Positions 11,301 through 21,637 of a stretch of 64,000 bases of DNA are shown in pieces (within the stretch, counting starts at the first letter, position 1; the number at the start of each line of letters is the position of its first letter). The stretch spans positions 124,001-188,000 of the forward strand of contig CAVUPF010000001.1 of the NCBI GenBank assembly GCA_963743285.1, written 5' to 3'. This DNA comes from CAVUPF01 sp963743285. Lineage in GTDB: Bacteria; Actinomycetota; Thermoleophilia; Solirubrobacterales; 70-9. Position numbers and translations under genes: made by a program. The notes under the pieces were generated by a model. That model ran no database searches. It was not told the DNA's origin and worked only from the letters and a program-made list of their open reading frames with translations.

Positions 11301-11337
11301 CGCCAGAGTTCATCGCAACCGGAGGGCCAGCCGATGA
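8302..11337 (+). CDS. Large secreted repeat protein with basic C-terminus (module gene B1)
   Basis: I start it at the GTG at 8302, which overlaps the A1 stop codon (GTGA), giving 1011 residues; the frame is open further upstream but there it lies inside A1. A 67-residue basic extension precedes a hydrophobic signal (68-90, SPALA-ND). The mature part consists of recurring units built around 'CP..S.IG...P.L...L.G.VYL..P', for example CPEDSKIGTISVSTPVLPG and CPPGSDVGFAKAETPLLEKP, with paired cysteines. The tail is Lys/Arg/His-rich (AKKHHKRARVHRNRRASR). I know similar proteins only as uncharacterised in Thermoleophilia. The paralogue B2 is at 18512. Cell-surface or wall association is inferred from the signal and tail. 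Confidence 0.82.
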   Translation: MKITHKNSPRPYFSIFFPQLFGETPRKRRGGSEATGAALGDAGPSEARTQGVGIAALFRRLRTQNRAVSGAASVAAVVAGTLLLASPALANDPIYSFATLPSNTEAGAHPDVAFSFDIGNRQDGSLDPCGCGDAKEITVHLPTGLIGNTHATPQCDVAHFSADQCPSDSQVGVSENLLNGRPGELGLGDVSFLSAVFNLVPPPDEPALFAFKTPLADTPIFIVISARTNSDYGVDAAVSNINHFDPFSTSKTVFWGVPASPIHNVLRFSFGEDVTEDLGGRQLLCQSDGAPSTDDPATLQSLCPIFNYPYVGLEGPVPSESPEIPFFQNPTTCGETSLSTSLGVLSYDEGFTEALSPYPATTECSKLTFNPSQSISPTTEAADSPSGAEFRLTVPQFESPAVPSPSELRAAEVTLPEGFSLAPNVTNGKDTCSDAQARFGTTEEAQCPEDSKIGTISVSTPVLPGLLPGAVYLGEPKPGNRFRMILAFNGFGIHVKLPGSVTPDPTTGQIHIDFQNLPQAPFAEFNMHIFGSERGPLDTPTQCGTYEVQSVFTPWDSVLAPQTSRQFFNVDENCPNGPRPFHPGLTAGVTDATAAAHTSFSLNLTREDGEQNLSVLNLTTPPGFAATLKGVSYCPQASIEAAALESHTGLAEQADPSCPASSLLGELTAGAGPGTHPLYLPGKVYLAGPYKGAPLSLVFIVPAVSGGYDLGNVVLRAALKVNPETAQVTAVSDPLPQIFQGIPLRTRQVFVNLNRPNFALNPTDCNPLEVTSEVLGSEGARSTPNQHFQVVNCASLAFKPKLTMRFTGSTKQAGNPAVHTVVTYPSGGSYANIARAAVTLPPTELVDNAHIRTICTRVQFAEGNVPGERCPPGSDVGFAKAETPLLEKPLEGQVYLRANGGARKLPDLVAALNGQIDVAPDFHVDTVHGGIRATLETSPDVPLSRFTLNLDGAGKGLLENAPNLCAHPLHATADITGQNGKTANQNPLLSTPCAKKHHKRARVHRNRRASR
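8455..8479 (+). repeat. Perfect 11-bp palindrome inside the B1 leader peptide coding region
   Basis: GTCGGAATAGC (8455-8465), loop AGC, GCTATTCCGAC (8469-8479). It encodes residues about 52-59 of the long N-terminal extension just before the signal peptide. The surrounding text (GGACGCAAGGAG...ACTGAGGACGCAG) is G-rich, unlike the C-rich coding style of the rest of the gene, so it may be an inserted REP-like element. Confidence 0.7.
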
Positions 11338-11399
11338 CCACCCCATTTCTGAAGTGGTCTAAGTTCGGTCGGCTGAGCGAGCGTGCCGAGCCGCTTGCC

Positions 11400-11714
11400 T
11401 CAACACTCCGTAGCGGCGTCCAGCGCCGCGCACACTTCCGCCATCCGCTCCGGGGACAACTCGCACTGCCGCTCGGTCAGCTGGCCCAGCGGCATCATCA
11501 GCATGTCGTCGAGGTTGACCGCGCAGACCTCCTTCATCCCGTCGCTCTTGTCGATTTCGACTTGAGTCGGAATCTGGCGGACCGTCCTGGTCACCACCGC
11601 AACCAGAACCTCGCTCAGTCTGCCGATTGCGCTGTCGCGTGTCAGTACCAGGTAGGGGCGCCGTTCGCGTTCGGGCTCCTCGCCCCACCAAACCTCGCCG
11701 CGCCTCGGTCTCAC
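11400..11714 (-). CDS. MazF/PemK-family mRNA interferase toxin
   Basis: 104 residues. MRPRRGEVWWGE at the N-terminus, RRPYLVLTRD, VAVVTRTVRQIPTQVEID and DGMKEVCAVNLD match the MazF/PemK fold in order and length; the family cleaves mRNA at short sequence motifs. The start overlaps the stop of the upstream antitoxin (ATGA at 11711-11714), the usual toxin-antitoxin coupling. The pair runs against the surrounding surface-protein genes, between B1 and A2. A stub resembling this N-terminus (VRPRRGS) survives behind the paralogous antitoxin at 36085, where the toxin itself is lost. Confidence 0.88.
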   Translation of the reverse strand: MRPRRGEVWWGEEPERERRPYLVLTRDSAIGRLSEVLVAVVTRTVRQIPTQVEIDKSDGMKEVCAVNLDDMLMMPLGQLTERQCELSPERMAEVCAALDAATEC

Positions 11715-11956
11715 CAGGGCCCGTGCCCGGCCGCCCGTTCTTCCTCGTCCAGGCGCCCCAGGACCGCGCGCCGCGAGGCCTTGTGGACCTTCTTCAGGTC
11801 AGCCCAGCCGTCGGGCTCAAACTGCGGCGTGCGCTCATACGATTCGACGACCTGCCCGTCGATCTCGCGCTCACGCAGCAACCGCGCGTACTCGGCCTTC
11901 AGCGAAGGCGCCGACAGCTGGTCCACCAGCCGGTCGAATTTCTCACGGGTCGTCAT
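11711..11956 (-). CDS. Antitoxin paired with the MazF-type toxin
   Basis: 81 residues from MTTREKFDRLVDQL. I use this start because the paralogue at 36085-36420 is colinear from the same methionine while upstream residues differ. The sequence is rich in charged helices (LKAEYARLLREREID) with a predicted DNA-binding or dimerising N-terminus and a C-terminus that would wrap the toxin. The frame is open up to 12016, so a longer start is possible. Antitoxins of such pairs usually repress their own operon. Confidence 0.78.
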   Translation of the reverse strand: MTTREKFDRLVDQLSAPSLKAEYARLLREREIDGQVVESYERTPQFEPDGWADLKKVHKASRRAVLGRLDEEERAAGHGPW

Positions 11957-12118
11957 GACCGAAAGGGTAGCGCCCACCGCTCCTGTCGCCTCCGATTGTC
12001 TTCCAAGCGCATCCATTTACATCCCCAAGACGGATTCCGCCCTCGCTTCGACCCCCTCCACCACGAAAACTCTCAAGAGGCTGGCTCAACCTACCCACGC
12101 CAACCGGAGGGCAAGCCG

Positions 12119-15100
12119 ATGAGCGACATGTCCCGATTCTTCTGCACCCTCGCCAGCCTCCGGCGCAGCCGGGAGTGGGGGGGAGGTACGTCCGCATCCC
12201 CATCCACCCAAGCGGCCGAGTCGCTGCAAGTAAGTCCCGCGACCACCTCGCCCGTACTAGCGACGAAGTCGCGGGTCGAGAGGTCCAAGGTTTCCAGGGC
12301 GTTCGCGCAAGACCCGACGGCAGCGGAGGCGGAGCCGAGCAGCCGTCGGTTTATGTCTAAAAACCAGCCCTTCCCCAATTCCCGATCACGATCTGATGAA
12401 TTTCGGGGATTGGGGAAGGGGCCCGCCGACCCCGCTAAGTCGCCTATCCCCGCCCACGCCGAGTCGCCTATCCCTCGCCCCGCCGCCCACGCCCAGTCGC
12501 CACCTGCTTGCACCGCCGAACGGCCGAGTCGCCGAGAGCCTGCCCGCCCGAACCACCTCCGCGGCCGAGTCGCCGCAATCACGGTGACTGTCTGCTTGGG
12601 GCTGCTCCTCGCCGCTGCCCCCCAGGCCCTCGCCGCCAACCAAACCCTCAAAGTCAATGTAACCGGCTCCGGTTCGGTCAGCGCCAACGAAGGCGCGATC
12701 TCTGGTTGCCAAGAAAGCGCCGGCACCTGCGAAGGCGAATACACCGAAGGCGCCACGATCACCCTCATCGCCAGCCCCGTGCTCCCCCACAAATTCCTTT
12801 CCTGGACCGGCTGTAATGCTGTTACCGGCGACGAATGTCAGGTCAAAGTAACCGCCGCCATATCGGTCAAAGCCGAATTTACTGCCCCTAAAGCGACCAC
12901 GGGCGAAGCCACCGCCATCACCCACACCTCCGCCACCCTCAACGGCAAAGTCAACCCCGACGGCGTCGAACTGAAGGCGACCGAAGGCTGCTTCTTCGAA
13001 TACGGCAAGACCGAAGCCTATGGCGAAAAAGCCGCCTGCGAAAAGAGCGCCGCTCAGATCGGCAGCGGAACCTCCCCTGTCTCCGTTGAAGCCAAGATCA
13101 CCGGCCTCGTCCCTAGTCCCGAATACCACTACCGTCTCGTTACCGCCAACGCCACTCCCGAAACGAAAACCGGCTCCGACAAGACCTTCAGCACCGTCCA
13201 CGCCTTCTCCACTTCCTTCGGAACCGCCACCTCCACCCCCGCTGACCCCGTCCCCCTCACCAACCCCACCGACGTCGCCGTCGACCAATCCAACGGTGAG
13301 GTCTACGTCGCCAACCCCGCCGTCAACGAGCGCCAGAGGGTTGTCGTCAACGCCACCGGCGGCACCTACACCCTCACCTTCAAGGGCCAGACCACCGAAC
13401 CGATCGCCTATAACGCCTCCCGGCAGACCGTCAGCTACGCCCTCCAGGCTCTCTCCACCATCGGTGCCAAGGCGGTAGAAGTTGAGTCTGGAGAAGTGGC
13501 TAGCTACGAAGAAGTCGTCTTCCTCGGCGCCCTCGGTCTTTCCCCCCAACCCCAGCTCACTGCCGACCCCTCCGGCCTCACCTCTGGCGCCAAGACCGTC
13601 GAAGTCACCACCGTCCAGCCCGGGCTCAGCGCCGCCGACATCGAGAAGTTCACCCCCACCGGCGAATTCCTCCTCATCCTCGGCAAGGAAGTCAACAAGA
13701 CCGCGGTCGAAGACCACGGCACCGCAGCCGCACAGGACCTCTGCACCGCCGAATCCCACGATGAATGCCAGCCAGGCACCCCCGGTTCCTCACCCGGCGC
13801 CCTCGACGGCGCCCATCTGCGTGAAGAACAGGGCCATATCAATGGTGAATCCAACCGCCTCTTCCTCGCCGTCGACAACTCTCCCGAAGGCGAAGGTGAC
13901 CTCTACGTCGGCGATCCCGGCGACGAGCTCGTCTCCAAGTTCGACTCCTCCGACCACCTCATCATCGCCTGGGCAGACCACGGTCAGCTCGACGGCTCCA
14001 CTGCCCCTAAAGGGAACTTCCGCGGCACCCTTTTCAGCCAAGGAATCCTGGGAATCGCCCTCGGGCCGCAGGGAAACCTCTTCGTCGGCGCCGGCGAAGA
14101 CGGGCAGTTCTACCAGTTCGCCCAGAACGGCACCTTCCTCACCACTGAATATTTCGCCCAGGCCGACCCGATCGGTTTCGCCGCAGATTCTGATGAAAAC
14201 ATCTATTACGCAAATAGCGGGTTCATCTTCAAGGCCGCCAACGTCGTCCACCGCTCCGAATCCGCCTTGCTCAACCACGGCTTGCCTTCGCCCGAAGTCC
14301 TCGGCCCGGTCACCGGTCAAGGAAGTCCCACCCCCACCGGCCTCGCCCTCGACCCTGCCACCGGCGAACTCTTTGCCGCCACCCCCAGCGCCGGCGTCGA
14401 GCATTTCGCCCCCTCCTGCGAACCTCGGCCGCAAACCGAAAACACCCCCTGCGCCCCGCTCGAAACTTTCGGCGCCGCCGAACTGAACCACCCTGAGGGC
14501 CTCGCCGTCGCCGCCAAATCCGCCACCGTCTACGTCGCCGATACGGGCCACCGCCGCGTCGCCGTCTTTGACGCCGCCCCCTACCTCCCCGCCCCCGCCC
14601 CCACCGCCGCCAAGCCCGAGACCCCCGTCACCGAGCTCCTCCAGGGCGAAGTCGACCCTGCCGGGGCCGGCGAAATCACCGCCTGCCACTTTCAGTACGC
14701 CCCCCGCTCCGCCTTCGCCAACGAGGTTCAGGTCCTCGGTCTCTCCGGCGCCACCGGCGGCACCTTCACCCTCACCTTCAAGGGCGAAACCACCGCGCCC
14801 ATCACCTACTCGCCCAACGAGAACGGAGAAAACATCCGGGTAGCCCTCAAGGCCCTCCCCTCCGTCGGCGGCAACCTCTCTGTCACAGCCGAAATGACTC
14901 CCCACGGAGATCCGACCGGCCGCTTTCGCATCGAATTCCACGGCGCCTTCTACCAGGAAAACGTCCCCCAGCTCACCGTCGACTCCTCCGCCCTCCTCCC
15001 CCACACCGCCTCCGCGACCATCGCCACCGAAGTCCAGGGTGGCGGCGGTTGGTCCTCCGCCACCACCGTCCCCTGCTCCTCCGAACGGTTCTCCGCTCCC

Positions 15101-18100
15101 ACCGAAGTCAGCGCCGAAGCGACCGGCCTCACCTACGCCACCCCCTACCGCTACCGCCTCCTCGCCACCGACGCCACCGGCGCCTCCACCAGCTTCGCCG
15201 AGCCTTTCACCACCCTCCCCGAACCGCCCCAGATCGCCGCTCCCTCGGTCGAAGGAACCACCGCCGAAGGCGCTTCGGTCTCCACCCAGATCAACCCCGG
15301 CGGCGGCGAAACCAGCTACCGCGTCCAATACCTCACCTCCGAACAGTTTGAAAAAGAAGGCGGCTTCTCCGGCCCCGGCCTCCAGCAGACCCCCGAACTC
15401 GATCTCGGCTCCGCCCGCACTCCCCGGGCCGCGACCGTCCAGCTCACCGGCCTCCAGCAGGCCACCGCCTACCGCTTCCGCTTCCTCGCCACCAACGCCT
15501 CCAGCCCCCCCGGCGCCACCACCGGGCCCACCGCTGCCTTCACCACGCAGCCTCACCCCCTCGCCCTCAACGACCCTTGCCCCAACGCCCACGTCCGCCA
15601 GCAGACCAGCGCCGCCAGCCTCCTCGATTGCCGTGCCTATGAGCTCGTCTCCGCCGCCAACACCGCTGGCTATGACGTCGAGTCCAACCTGATCGAAGGT
15701 CAGACCCCCTTCGCCGGCTACCCCGAAGCCGAAGGCCGCGTCCTCTACGGCGTCCACGACGGCGGCATCCCCGGCACAGACCACCCCACCAACCGCGGCA
15801 TCGACCCCTACCTCGCCACCCGCGGCCCCCAAGGCTGGACCACCGAATACGTCGGCGTCCCCTCCAACGATCCGGGGGCAAGCGGCAGCCCCCCCTTCTC
15901 CTCGGTCCCCTCCGGGGCGGACGCGGGACTTGAAACCTTTGCCTTCGGCGCCTCTGGCGGCTGCTCGCCCTGCTTTGCAGGCGGCTACACCGGCGTCCCC
16001 GTCCGCACGCCAAACGGCGAACTGACCCAGGGCATGGCCGGCTCCGAAAACCCCGGCCCATCAGCCAAATCCGAAGGCCACATCGCCAAGGACCTCTCCG
16101 CCAGCGGCGAACACTTCGTCTTCGGCTCCAAATCCCGCTTTGAGCCCGACGCGAACGAAGGCGAACTCTCGATCTATGACCGCAACCTGGCCACCGAAGA
16201 AACCCACGTCGTCTCCAAGACGCCGAGCGGCGAAACGATGAAAGAAGAAGGCACCGAAATCGCCGAGCTCGACATCTCCTCCGACGGCTCCCACATCCTC
16301 ATCGGCCACCTCGTCGAAGAAACCGGGGGCGTCAAGTACTGGCACCTCTACATGAACGTCGGCGATGCCGGCGAAACGATTGACCTCACTCCCACAGCCA
16401 CCAAAGGCGTCCTCTTCGACGGCATGACCGCCGACGGCGAAAAGGTCTTCTTCTCCTCCGAAGAGCACCTCACCGACGAAGACGAAGCCCACACCGGCGC
16501 CGACATCTTCATGTGGGAAGAGGACACCGACTCGCTCACCCTGATCTCCAAGGGCGACACCGCCTCTTGTGACCCGGTCGCCAACTCCGCTCACGAACAC
16601 TGGAACACGGCTGGCGCCCTCGGCTCTATGCAGAACTGCGGCGCCGTCGCGATCGGCGGCGGCGGCGGCGTCTCCTCCGCCAACGGCACCATCTACTTCC
16701 TCTCCCCCGAGCTCCTCGACGGCACCGAAGAACCGAAGGACGGCACCGAGAACTCCCCCAACCTCTATCGCGCCGGTCCGCTCGACGCCTACGCGCCCCA
16801 CTTCGTCGCCACCCTGGAGTCCGTCCTCAACGGCCCCCAGCCACTTGCCCTGATCCATACCTTCAAGGACAACTTCGGCTCCTTCTCCAAGGCCACCGCT
16901 CTCGCCGTCGAACACTCCTCGGGCGACCTCTACGTCCTCGACTCCAAGGTCGACACCGTCGAGAAGTTCGACTCCTCCGGTAATCCGGTCGACTTCACCC
17001 ACGGCCCCGGCGCCGGCACCAACAAGCTCACCGGCGCCGAAACCCCGGCCGGCTCGTTTTCGGAGTTGTTTGGGTTCCCGGCGAAGTCGCTTCCCTCCCA
17101 GCTTGCCGTCGATCAATCCAGCGGCGACCTCTACGTCCCCGACATCAATCACAACGTCCTCGACAAGTTCAGCTCCTCGGGCGAATACGAGGGCTACGTC
17201 AAAGTCCAATCTCCCACCGGAGTCGCCGTCGACCCCGCCGATGGCGATGTCTACGTCACCAGCGCGAACTCCGCCCGCGTTGAAGTCTTCGAACCCTCCG
17301 CGATCACACTATCTGGCAACGGTGAACCGATCTCTCAATTTGCTGCCGGTGAATTCCCGACCAGCGTCGCCGTCGACTCCGCCGGTGACGTCTACGTCAC
17401 CCAGTTCGAAGGCGCGACTGAAAGCTACGGTCCCTCCGGGCAATCTCAGGGCCAGCTCGACCCCAACCTCTCCCAGAGCGTCGCCGTCGATCCCTCAAAC
17501 GAAGACGTCTTCGTCGACGAAGGCGCCCGCATCGCTCGCTACTCCTCCTCCGGCAAGCTGCTCGGCACCCTCGGCTCCGCAGACCTCACCGGGTCCGTCG
17601 GTCTCGCCCTCGCCCCCGAAGGCAACCTCTACGCCACCAACTCCGCCGGCAAACACGTCGCTGTCTTCGCGCCCACGCCCGCCCCCAGTCCGTCGATCGA
17701 CAACCCCCTCCTCCTCGACTCGGTCTCTGAACCGGAAGCTCGACACACCGCCGACTTCCAGCTCACTCCCTCCGGCGCCGATGCCGCCTTCCCCTCGACC
17801 CTCGCCCTCGCTGGCAGGGGAGAACAGACCGCCGGCCACACCGAGGTCTACCGCTACGACGCCCCCACCGAGGAACTTCTCTGCGTCTCCTGCAATCCCT
17901 ACCGGCGCTCCCTCGGTCTCCGAAGCCAGCCTCGCCTCAGACGGCACCAGTCTCACCGATGACGCCCGCGTCTTCTTCAACACCGCCGATCCGCTCGTCC
18001 TTGCCGACACCGACGAAAAACAGGACGTCTATGAGTGGGAGCCCCAGGGGGCCGGCAACTGCGAAGAATCCACTCCCTCGTTCAGCAAGGCAGAGAGCGC

Positions 18101-18515
18101 CTGTCTCGACCTCATCACCGCCGGCACCTCGACCTTCGACTCCGGCCTCCTAAGCGCCGACGCCAGCGGTAAGGACGTCTACTTCTTCACCCGCGACTCC
18201 CTTGCCCCCCAGGACAAAAACGGCCCCACCGTGAAGATCTACGACGCCCGCGAAGGTGGCGGCTTCCCCTACACGCCGCCCAACGTCGAATGCAAGGCCT
18301 CCGATGAGTGCCACGGCGCCGGCAGCGCTCAGCCCCCGCCGATCGAAGACCGCACCGCCACCCCCAGCCCCCAGCAATATGAAGCAGAACCGGAAGGCTG
18401 CAAGAAGGGCTACGTCAAAAAGCACGGCACCTGTGTCAAGAAGCCCAAGCCCCACAAGCATCACGCTAAGAAGCACCACAAGCGATCCGAGCACCACCGC
18501 GGAGGAAAAAAGTGA
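12119..18515 (+). CDS. Giant secreted NHL/Fn3-like surface protein (module gene A2), one frame break
   Basis: Start ATG 12119 follows CCGGAGGG; upstream reading in the same frame overlaps the antitoxin genes and is rejected. The first 148 residues are a Pro/Ser/Arg-rich extension before the signal peptide (149-172, ALA-AN); ATG 12353 is an alternative start. Domains resemble A1: a B-repeat-like domain, Fn3-like units, NHL repeats, CPNAHVRQQ...LLDCRAYELVS, a TolB-like propeller, more NHL repeats (VAVDPADGDVYVTSA) and a Lys/His tail (HKHHAKKHHKRSEHHRGGKK). The frame breaks at 17900: one extra T inside a conserved CNPTG motif turns it into CNPYRR, and the correct continuation runs in the next frame to 18515. 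Overlaps B2 by GTGA. Confidence 0.8.
12368..12420 (+). repeat. Long imperfect inverted repeat within the A2 leader
   Basis: CCCTTCCCCAATTCCCGA (12368-12385) pairs with TTCGGGGATTGGGGAAGGG (12402-12420) with one mismatch and a 16-nt loop. It lies 15 bp after the alternative start ATG 12353 and inside the open frame. It could block or time translation, act as a terminator for the - strand toxin region, or be a mobile palindrome like the one in B1. Confidence 0.6.
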
Positions 18516-21500
18516 GCTCCCGCCGCCTGACCCTGCGCGCCATGCTCGCCGTCGCCTCAGCTCTGACCGCGCTCGCCCTTGTGGCCTCCTCAGCTGCTGC
18601 GGAAGAGAAAGTCGAATCGTTCAAGACGACGCTAGTGGAAACCAACACCTCGCTCGGTGAAGTCGCCGCCGCGGGCATCGTCCAGGCGCAACCCAGCGCT
18701 GAAACCTTCACTATTGAAACCAGCAGCGGGTCTACCGACACCGTCAAAGTCTCCCCCTCGACCACCTACCGTTGGGCCGAGCCCGTGCTCGGCGAAGAAA
18801 CCCACCCGCCAACCCTCGCCGCCATCGCGCCCGGAGACTACGTTGGGGTCTCCGGGACCCTTGTCGCTCAGACCGCGACCGCGACCGGCGTTGTCATCTC
18901 CACCCCCCAGGCCGGCGGCCACCCCGACCTCACAACCTCCTTCAGCCTCGAAGCCCCCGGCACCCCCGAAGCCGCCCAGAACGTCATCTTCGATGCTCCC
19001 ACCGGCGTCTTTGGCAACCCCCAGGCAATCACCCAGTGCGAGCCCTCCAACTTCGCCGAAGACAGCTGCCCCCCCGACTCCCAGGTCGGCCTGATCACGA
19101 TCCATGCCAACTACGGTGGCAACTCCGACAAGCTCCTCGGTACCGCTCCGATCTTCTCGCTAGTCCCCTCAGAAGGCGAGACCGCCCGCTTCTCCTTCAT
19201 CGTCCCCGTCCTCGACATCCCGATCGCGATTCCCGTTCAGGTCCGCACCTCCACCGACTACGGCCTCCGCTTCACCGTCAAAGACATCACCCAGCTCGCC
19301 CCCCTGGCCTCCGCAAAGATGACCTTCTGGGGCTTCCCCGCCGATCCCGTCCATAGCGCCCAGCGCTTTCCCAAAGGCACCCTCGGTCACCCCACTGGCT
19401 GCCCCGAAGAGGAAGGGACCGCCTGTAATACCGAACTGACCCGCTCCAGCGACCCCAACCAGCCGCTGATCGACAACCCGACCACTTGCACCGGCACCAA
19501 GCTCACCTCCACTCTCGAAGTCGAAACCTACGCCGACCCCACCCACCACCCTGCCACCGAAGCGACCTACCCGAAGATCGAAGGCTGCGAAAACGAGGTC
19601 TTCAAACCGGTCCTCCAGGCCTCCCCGACCACCAACCAGACCGACTCCGCCTCGGGATTGAATGTCGATCTCAAATCCCCCCAGTTCCTCACCAAAGCCG
19701 CCGAGCCCTCCGAGATCCGCTCCGCCACCGTCACCCTGCCCGAAGGCTTCACCATCAATCCCGACGCCGCCGACGGGCAGAGCGAATGCCGCGAAGCCGA
19801 AGCGAATTTCGGCTCCGAAGGCCCCGCCGAATGCCCTGATCAATCGAAGATAGGCACCTTCTCGATCGGCACCCCCGCCCTCCCTGAACGCCTCGAAGGC
19901 TCCGTCTACCTCGGCGAACCCAAGCCAGGCGACCAGTACCGCCTCTTCGATGACCGCCTCGGGCTTCGGCATGAACATCAAGCTCAAAGGCTCCGTCTTC
20001 CCCGAAGAAAAGACCGGCCAACTCACCGCCGAATTCCCCAACCTCCCTCAGGCCCCCTTCGAAGACTTCCAGCTCCACCTCTTCTCCGGCGAACGCGCCC
20101 TGATGGCGACCCCTACTGCCTGCACTATCTACACCGTCAGGTGCCGAGTTCTACCCCTGGAACGCGAGCCTGGCCGAACAGGAATCCACCCAGACCTTCG
20201 GCCTCGACGAAGGTCCCCACGGGCAGCGAATGCCCCGGCCAGATCCGCCCTTTCAACCCCACTCTGGAAGCTGGCACCGCCAACGCCACCGCCGGCGCCT
20301 TCTCCAACTTCGCCTTGAAGCTAAACCGCGAAGACGGCGACCAGAATCTCGGCAAGCTCAACTTCACGCTGCCCCCGGGCCTCACCGCCAACCTCCACGG
20401 CGTCACCTACTGCCCAGACGCCGACATTACGGCGGCTGCCCAAACCCCGGGCAAAGTAGAGCAGGCCGACCCGAGTTGCCCGGCCTCCTCTCGAGATCGG
20501 CACCACAAACGTCGCCGCTGGCCCCGGCACCCACCCTTTCCACGCCACCGGCAAGATCTACTTCGCCGGACCCTTCCAGGGCGCGCCACTCAGCCTGGTG
20601 ACGATCACCCCGGCCCTCGCCGGCCCCTACGACTACGGCACCGTCGTCATCAGAGTCGCCCTCCACGTCGACCCCACCGACGCCCACGTCACCGCCGATT
20701 CAGAAATCGTGCCGGAGATCATCGGTGGCATCCCGCTTCGGCTGCGCTCGATCCAGGTAAACATCGAACGCGAACGCTTCATGATCAACCCGACCAACTG
20801 CTCCGAATTCCACACTATCTCCGAAGGCGTCGGCGACCAGGGCACAGCGGTCAGCTTCACCTCTCCCTTCATCGCCGCCAATTGCGCAACGCTTCCCTTC
20901 AACCCGAAGATGACGATCAGCCAGCTGGGCGGCCGCAAGGCCACCCAACGCGGCAAGGAGCCGAGCCTTCAGTTCAACCTCAACACCCAAGCCGGCGACG
21001 CCAACATCAAGTCGGTCGCGGTCACCCTGCCGAGGGCCTTCGAGATCGACCAGTCCCACCTCGGCAACCTCTGTTCCAAAGTCCAGCTCGAAGAAGATCA
21101 CTGCGCCGGCCGACAGCCGATCGGTACCGTGACCGACGAAACCCCGCTGCTCGAAGCTCCCCTGCAGGGCCTCGCCTACGCGGTCACCGGCCTTGGCGGC
21201 GGTCGCCTGCCCCACGTCGTCTTCATCCTCGGCGGCCAGGTGACGGTGATGCCCGAGGGCGAATCGGTCACGGTCAACAACGGGGAGCTGCGCACGACGA
21301 TCGCCACCGTCCCCGATGTCCCGATCGGCCACTTCCGCTTTACCCTCTACGGCGGTAGGCAGGGCTACCTCTCAAACACCCAGAGCCTCTGCGGTTCTCC
21401 TGTGGTCTCGACGGTCGAAATCGACGGGCAGAACGGCAAGAACCTGATCGAGCATGTCAAGGCGAAGACCGCCTGCAAGGCGACGCGCAAGCCGCATAAG

Positions 21501-21533
21501 TCCAAGCGCCATAAGAGACACGCTCGACGCTGA
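18512..21533 (+). CDS. Large secreted repeat protein (module gene B2) with several frame breaks
   Basis: GTG start overlapping the A2 stop, after GGAGGAAAAA. Signal peptide about residues 11-30 (SSAAA-EE). The protein matches B1 segment by segment: CPPDSQVGL, LPEGFTINPDAADGQSEC, VYLGEPKPG, LKLNREDGDQNLGKLNF, CPASS, and a C-terminal ATRKPHKSKRHKRHARR. The reading frame changes near 19949 (extra G before ATGACC), 20143, 20217 (CCCC for CCC) and 20495; each is repaired by removing one base. Reading across them gives a product of about 1000 residues. Because protein conservation holds through every break, sequence error is more likely than pseudogenisation, but decay is not excluded. Confidence 0.72.
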
Positions 21534-21637
21534 GCCCCGCAGGTAAAGGCCGAGCCTTTGGGTGTCAAAAGGTGCTTTACCTCATGCAAGCCGACTGACT
21601 TAATAGCGAAGCCAAGAGGGCGAGCAGGGAGAAAAAA

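Noticed and set aside
11627..12118. Upstream extension of A2 in the same frame
   Set aside because: It overlaps the antitoxin and toxin genes on the other strand and has no ribosome binding site; ATG 12119 with CCGGAGGG is better.
10593..12122. 509-residue + frame spanning the end of B1 and the toxin-antitoxin pair
   Set aside because: Arg/His/Pro-rich shadow in the wrong frame of B1 and antisense to the toxin pair.
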